A stretch of DNA of 64,000 nucleotides. It comes from Tipula vernalis. Its lineage: Eukaryota > Arthropoda > Insecta > Diptera > Tipulidae. The notes under the pieces were generated by a model. That model was not told the DNA's origin and ran no database searches. It was given only the letters and a program-made list of their open reading frames with translations. Positions 59,048 through 64,000 of the stretch are shown one piece after another. The number at the start of each line of letters is the position of its first letter. Positions within the stretch are counted from its first letter, which is position 1. The translations under genes were made by a program, and so were the position numbers. The stretch lies in contig OY282558.1 of NCBI GenBank assembly GCA_958295665.1, positions 184,552,015 to 184,616,014 of the forward strand, given 5' to 3'.

Positions 59048-59337
59048 TATAGGCGATGATTATTCTTTTTTTAGATTACTCGAAAACCACGTTTTAAATC
59101 TTCTTTGAAATAAAAAATGTACGCACACACTCTTTTTATTTTTCACGTCCTCTTTCTTCAAGGTTTTTTATTCAATATATTCTCCCACTTCCGTCTTTTT
59201 CATAAATATATTATTTTTTTGTAGTGGGTACTATAATTATGAAATAATGCCATCTATTAAACAACACTCAAACTAATCATTTAAAATTAGAACAAAAGTT
59301 TCGTTATTTTTTATATAATGTTTCTAAAACTCTTACA
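59048..59337 (-). repeat. Gypsy-D 5' LTR
   Basis: The 290-bp LTR partners 54547-54725. It is bordered on its outer side by CTTT and then Gypsy-E Gag sequence. The internal side continues ATTATCAGATGTGGGG; I could not match this to a tRNA primer. Confidence 0.88.
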
Positions 59338-59410
59338 CTTTCCATAGAACATTACATTTTTGACAGCTTTAGATGAACAATCATCCTGATTCTCTATGGC
59401 TGCACAAGAT

Positions 59411-60306
59411 TTAGAACTTGGAACCATCAGATTTTTTCGCGCAATATTTTCCTAGATGCCCGGCTCCTCCACAATTGTAACATCTTCGCATTCTTCTGAA
59501 TCTATTTGACTTTTTGTTCTCAATTGGCTTTGTTGTAACGCTCTCGATTGGTGCTTTTATCTTAATTTTTTGTTTGATTTCTTCATAAATTACGAGTTTA
59601 CTTTTGAAATCATTCATAGAGGTTGATCCATATAAAACCGCCTTATTATGTTCAAAATCGGTTATTCCACTTATACAGTAATCGATTATCGAAGCATCTT
59701 TCAAGTTGCCGGTTTGACCTAGTTCACGCATAGCGATTAAATAATTTTTGAAAGATTTATCTTTCTTTTTCTTCCGCTCTGCCATGCGCCACAGCAGAAT
59801 TCACTTCCTTTTTGAACTCGTTGAATAAATGTGTGATTAGATTTTCCCAGGTACCAGTAACCGCCAAAAGTAAACTGTCTTTTGCTGTTCCAGTTAACAG
59901 TCTTTTTGAATAAATAACTTTCTGTTCAGCATTCCATTTCATACATAGAGCATCTTCGACATCCTGAATCCATTTCTCGACGGGATAATCATCCTCCCCG
60001 CTAAACTTCGAAAGCGATTCTTCGACATCTCTAAAACTTAACCAAGCTCCAGCAGTAGGCACGATAATACATTTTACCTTTAAGCGCCATCTCCCGTGTT
60101 CGTAACTCTTCTAACTGAGTATTATCTTCCTGTTGGTTGCCCTTAAGTTCGCTAGCATTAGTCTCCCTACTTCTATTTGTCATACCTCCGCTGTCACCAT
60201 CCTCCATCATAGCGCTGCTTTTTGGTTCGTTCAATAGCACTGTATTATTTGAATTCACCGACTCAACATTCGCGACTCTTCTAAACATTTCCATCATCTT
60301 ACGCAC
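59411..60306 (-). pseudogene. gag: Gypsy-E Gag, frameshifted
   Basis: Three overlapping frames give an acidic N-terminus (60306-60031), a Gag core 'FSGEDDYPVEKWIQDVEDAL' to 'LLLAVTGTWENLITHLFNEF' (60062-59757), and 'FKNYLIAMRELGQTGNLKDA' plus one CCHC knuckle, CYNCGGAGHLGKYC (59785-59411). Two small shifts separate them. It belongs to the older gypsy element and continues into the protease interrupted by Gypsy-D. Confidence 0.85.
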
Positions 60307-61214
60307 AAAAACGTCCTCAATTTCAGGTGAATTATGAAGATTATTTTTTTTTTCGGCTCATCTCAGTTAAAATTTCTTAATAATTTGTTATATAATAGCA
60401 AACCTCATTTTCAGCCCCAAAATCAAAACAACTTTACTTCATATATAAACACAATAAATTATAAGAACCGTTCTAGTTTTATCTTTTATCTTCACTAAAT
60501 TAAAACTTTATCCAACAACACTTATTTTTAAATTTCACGCAAACGTCCTTGGTACACAGTAAGGTAATTTATATTTCTCGACTCATGAATTCGGTGTTAT
60601 TCCGCGGCACTTTATATCACCATAAATCTTGGTTTATGGAAAATATGTCACGGATATAAAAATTCGCCAACTATATTAACTTCATGATAAAGTTTTATAC
60701 ACATTAATCACCACAAACTTAAATGTTTAATCGGTCGGTTTTCCCTGTTTGGAACACAACGTCTTAAACGCACCAAAACTAAACCTGAACGTACAAAACT
60801 ACAAATTTGCTTCAAGAAAACTCAATAGGTTAAGGAATTTCCTTAATATATGCTGCTCAAAACTACCCATTGATCGATCCCGGTTGAGCCCCAAAGTGTA
60901 GAGTTTAATTAGTTTTTAAGAAAAAAGCCCGAGTTGTTTACTATTCGAAACACCAAAATCAATTGCTTTAATCTGATTGAATGGTTAATAATTGTTTTAC
61001 ATAACAGGAATAATATATAAAGCAATTATACAATTTAAGTATAACATAAAATACGATAAAGGCTGCATCCTAATTGAGTTGAACAAATTCGGATACCTTA
61101 AATCCTACATACCATATGTATACAAATCTTATTTTGAATTATATACTTTTAATAAACGACTCGGTTTATATTTTATTAGACGTCAATTATTTAAACGAGA
61201 CATTGAAAAGTTTA
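60307..61214. other. Gypsy-E leader and Harbinger H2 interior
   Basis: No gene. The gypsy leader runs to a possible primer-binding site near 60880-60895. From about 61150 the sequence 'acgactcggttta' and the following 60 bases match 63395-63455, a mariner remnant carried in both Harbinger copies. Confidence 0.45.
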
Positions 61215-61819
61215 GTTGGCTATAAGGCACAATTGAATACTCTTAACCTAGTGACATCTATTTAAATATTGCATGAATTACTGGGTCTTACAAAAGTTTA
61301 GTTTGAAAAGTCTTCTGAGGCACAGAGCACCAGAAGACTTTTCAAATTTTGAAGTTTTCGCTATTTCCTCATAGATGCTTGGTGAAAAGGCACTTTACGA
61401 GGTTACTTTTCAAAGACTTTTCAATTTGTATGACATACAGTTTAAAATACGTAGTAAGTAATGGAAAGTTGGAGGAGGCTCAAATCACCACAGAAGACTG
61501 TCGAAAATTTAAAAAAAAATGTAGAAACCTAATGATTATACACTCCGCTTCACTTAATTAAGACACCAATTATATTGATTTCAAATGTCAATAACTTCCA
61601 CATTTCTGGAATTAGAATATTACTTTTTACATGCATTTCAGAGTACATTGTTGCTTTTTGAAATAACTGTAAAACAGATAACAACAATAAAACCGTTGCC
61701 TCTGTTTGTAGTGAATAGTTGTAGCTTATGAAAGCTACGGTAAAAAACTTTGTTAATTAGTCTTGATTTATTATTTTTAATTAAATTTATCAATAAAAAT
61801 ATTCCGACGAAAAAAAAAT

Positions 61820-62157
61820 AAATTTCAATGGTTCTGACGGGCATCAGTTTCATTTCCGTGAGTCTGAAAATGCAAACCGGTTCCATTCTTGCTTCCTTGA
61901 CATGTGGTTTTTGGCAGATTCCAATCGGTTTGCTTTGCATGATGCATTCAAAGGAGGTTTATTTTGGAGTTTTTTTCAATTTAAGATGCGTCGCATTGTT
62001 AATCACACGTCGAACCGTTGATAAGCCTGCTTTGACTCCGGTTTTTGCTTTAATTTTTTACGCAGATAACCATGAATTTGAATCTGATCAAATAACCGCC
62101 CATTTATCCGCGGCCGTTGTAGCCTCCGCAATGCGTCCTTCTCTATTTTTATCATAA
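61820..62157 (-). pseudogene. Tc3-like transposase fragment in Harbinger H3
   Basis: The minus strand reads KIKAKTGVKAGLSTVRRVIN, then 'PPLNASCKANRLESAKNHMS' and 'EWNRFAFSDSRK', the second helix-turn-helix and first catalytic Asp region of Tc3/mariner transposases. It is truncated at both ends and has stops. Confidence 0.7.
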
Positions 62158-62202
62158 TTTTTAGTATTATTGATAAAGGATCTTAAAACTGTTTTCCCTC
62201 TC

Positions 62203-62560
62203 TCAATTATTTCTGCGATTTGAGAATCCTCCTCCCTTCAAAACTCCGATCTTAGCTGCCGGATCTAATGAATATTTAAATGCATCGTCACCTAATAGAA
62301 AAAAATCCATGAGATGGGAATGTTTGTTTGCGATATAATTAACTATTCCGTAGGACAGTTTACGATTTATATATTGACAGTGTAACGCAGTCGGTAAAAC
62401 AATTTTTATGTGGCATCCATCGTAGCACCTAACGCTTTCGAATATGTGTGCCAATTTTATTAGCTTTGGCAATTTTATTACCTTTGGTGCAAGCTTCACA
62501 AACATATCAAGAATTTTGTGAACAATTGTTCTCACAGTATATCAATATATCAATTTAAAC
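62203..62560 (-). pseudogene. Harbinger H3 transposase remnant
   Basis: It matches H1 transposase pieces: RTIVHKILD, the 'IQIVVP'-type segment (here IKIVLPTAL), and 'FFLLGDDAFKYSLDPAAKIG' against the H1 'FLLGDSEYKCSLDPVAII'. Internal deletions and stops make it non-functional. Confidence 0.8.
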
Positions 62561-62893
62561 TTATATCAGTGACCCTATAGCTCTATATAGAACATTTGAA
62601 ACATTTAAAAGTTTTATTTTGGGCGAATATACAGCATATTTTGTTAAGTGAATGAGCAGACAGTCTTAAGTGTTTGCGGATATAAGCATTATCATTAGCA
62701 AATATATGCTTGTAAATTTCAGTTTTGTTATAGTTTCATGTTATGTACAATACAAATAACATAAAAATGTAACTGTAACTTAACCTCACAAATTATATAT
62801 ATACAAGTATATATAAAGGGTTTTCAAATTGGAGGTCTCTTTTTAAATATTCCGCCATTTTATTTTTTGTACTAGACATTTACCACATGTTAT

Positions 62894-63454
62894 TTGGCAG
62901 ATGACAAGTACAAACATTTCGGTTTGTTAAAATGGGTCGATACACGAGTGAACAACGTGTTTTCATTAATAAACCTTATTTTAAATATGATGAAAGTTAT
63001 TCAGAAGTTGGAAGGTAAAGAAAATGTTCCACAAACCGTGCTATTAAACTTATCATTGCTAATTTTGAAGAAAGTGATTCAGTTCAAGATCAGAGAAGCA
63101 GAATTTAATACCGTAGTGGTCATTCAACTAAAAATATGCCATCTGTTAGAGCAAGTATTGCTGAAGAGCCAAGGACATCAATTCGTCGTTGTTCACAGCA
63201 ATTAAGCCTCAAACCAACAACTTTTGTGTAGTTAATTGGAAGATATTAATGTGCAGAATATGTGGTTTCAACAGGATGGTGCAACATGCCACACACCAAT
63301 GCAATCAATCGATCTTTTGAAAAAGAAATTTAGTAATCTAATAATTTCTCGAAGAACAGACGTGAATTGGCCTCCAATTGAACTTCTTCTTATACGACTC
63401 GGTTTATTTTTTATTAGATGTCATTTAGTTAAACGAGACATTGAAAAAGTTTAG
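62894..63454 (+). pseudogene. Mariner-like transposase fragments
   Basis: In a frame near 62925 the sequence RYTSEQRVFINKPYF and YDESYSEVG starts a mariner/IS630-type N-terminus. At 63236-63380 'MWFQQDGATCHT', 'IDLLKKKFSNLIISRRTDVN' and WPP form the second Asp motif. The parts between are deleted or shifted. Its 3' tail is the piece also present near 61150. Confidence 0.8.
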
Positions 63455-63569
63455 ATGGCTTTAAGGCACAATTGAATACTTTTAACCTAGTGACATCTAT
63501 TTAAATATTGCATGAATTACTGGGTCTTACAAAAGTTTAGTTTGAAAACTCTTCTGAGGCACACAGCAT

Positions 63570-64000
63570 TAGATTAGAAATTGATTAGCACATTCTGCTT
63601 GGTTTTGAGCAAAAATTTGAGTGTAAATTGGTTATTCCAAACTAGATTTAAACATAATTTTAATTGCAATTAGGTAAGAATTGAGTTGCAATATGAGATT
63701 TGATCTCAAATAACCAATAAAATTTCTTTTGAAATAGATTACATACATACATTTCGTTAAATTTCTCGCATGTTGAACTTTGATCTGTATTTACTGAATT
63801 TTGGACAGGCCAAAATTCAGTCAATACAGATATTATAATTTACAATTTCCACAACCATTCTTTCCAATTACCAGGGTTTGAGCTCCTTATAGAAGGGATT
63901 TCTTAAAGGAGTACTACATAACTCTCTGTACTTCGTTCCTTTCGTTAAACTTTTTCAATATATTTGCTCTCCCATTTTCTCCACAGATTCATCTGAAACA
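63570..64000. other. AT-rich right flank
   Basis: About 430 bases without a recognised gene or repeat. There is a short inverted repeat around 63790-63835 (TGTATTTACTGAATTTTG / CAAAATTCAGTCAATACA). Confidence 0.45.

Larger units (their letters stand above)
54547..59337 (-). mobile_element. Gypsy-D: Ty3/gypsy element inserted in Gypsy-E
   Basis: LTRs start TGTAAGAGTT and end CGCCTATA on the minus strand: 3' LTR 54547-54725 (179 bp) and 5' LTR 59048-59337 (290 bp). The left one lacks about 110 internal bases. The target duplication is CTTT (54543-54546 and 59338-59341). Gag, protease and RT are open; RNase H is mostly deleted; integrase is open. Confidence 0.9.
54081..60900 (-). mobile_element. 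Gypsy-E: old Ty3/gypsy remnant, split by Gypsy-D
   Basis: Gag (60306-59411) and the start of the protease lie right of Gypsy-D; the rest of the protease and the start of RT (54542 down to about 54090) lie left. The join across Gypsy-D falls at the protease motif (left side LVDTGSDIS after ALVDT). A possible primer-binding site TGGGGCTCAACC occurs at about 60880-60895 on the minus strand, suggesting a 5' LTR beyond it. The RT core and everything after it is missing. Confidence 0.75.
53598..61330 (-). mobile_element. Harbinger H2, filled by gypsy elements
   Basis: The left end at 53598 (GTGCTGTGTGCCTCAGAAGA) and the following 160 bases match the left end of H1. The right end at about 61215-61330 matches the H1 right end (51850-51968), including 'cctagtgacatctatttaaa'. 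Between them lie a foldback MITE and the Gypsy-D/Gypsy-E pair. No transposase remains, except possibly in lost parts. Confidence 0.78.
61331..63569 (-). mobile_element. Harbinger H3, head to tail with H2
   Basis: The left end (CAGAAGACTTTTCAAATTTT) starts directly after the right end of H2 with no spacer. The right end at 63569 (ctgaggcacacagcat) matches H1. It holds a decayed Harbinger transposase, a Tc3-like fragment and a mariner fragment. Confidence 0.82.

Overview
This is an AT-rich insect nuclear window, possibly dipteran (lineage not certain). It has spliced exons with GT/AG introns, a recognisable insect TRP-gamma channel gene, and dense eukaryotic transposable elements: Ty3/gypsy, an RNase H-bearing LINE, Penelope, hAT, Tc1/mariner, MULE and PIF/Harbinger. 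There is no bacterial-type gene organisation. The only host gene I can support is a 3' portion of Trpgamma on the + strand (seven exons, 20882-23575). Nearly everything else is transposon sequence, satellite, or unassigned AT-rich DNA that is either Trpgamma intron or intergenic.

Left part (1-20881). Gypsy-A (1162-9518, minus strand, GGAC target duplication) has intact gag and pol frames. Its 3' LTR is split by a 1.77-kb solo LTR (GTGC duplication). A second solo LTR of the same long-LTR type follows at 9842-11539 (AGTT duplication). Next come an internally deleted hAT element (11830-13664), a perfect 52-bp-arm palindrome that runs into an eight-copy 307-bp satellite (13873-16366), and an AT-rich stretch with a diverged ~0.5-kb tandem duplication.

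Middle part (20882-36773). Trpgamma exons encode the pore, S6, TRP box and C-terminal tail. They are followed by a broken gypsy element (Gypsy-B, minus) interrupted by a ~5.4-kb LINE. The gypsy sequence on the two sides of the LINE overlaps by ~0.5-0.6 kb. Then come a ~1.3-kb foldback structure, a GT microsatellite and the 3' half of a Penelope-like element.

Right part (36774-64000). The Penelope reverse transcriptase is cut by a 15.65-kb block with a 9-bp duplication (GTTAAATAG); its other half resumes at 52424. The block is MULE-1, itself interrupted twice: by MULE-2 (37919-39862, 9-bp duplication ATTTTAATA) and by an 11.7-kb terminal-inverted-repeat element (40400-52126, ends CTCCCGTG, apparent 4-bp duplication ATTT). 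Subtracting the insertions leaves MULE-1 at about 1.96 kb, matching MULE-2 (1.94 kb), which supports all the boundaries. The 11.7-kb element carries a single long unfamiliar gene (42402-44111), a 2-kb AATTC-rich minisatellite, a ~260-bp degenerate repeat, and later Tc1 and Harbinger insertions. It is the best candidate here for something undescribed. From 53598 to 63569 two more Harbinger copies lie head to tail, the first filled by a gypsy element (Gypsy-D, CTTT duplication) inserted in the protease of an older gypsy (Gypsy-E).

The window therefore records an ordered series of insertions, up to four levels deep. Most coding regions are decayed. Gypsy-A (intact frames), MULE-2 (one frameshift) and the Tc1 element (one nonsense codon) are the best preserved.
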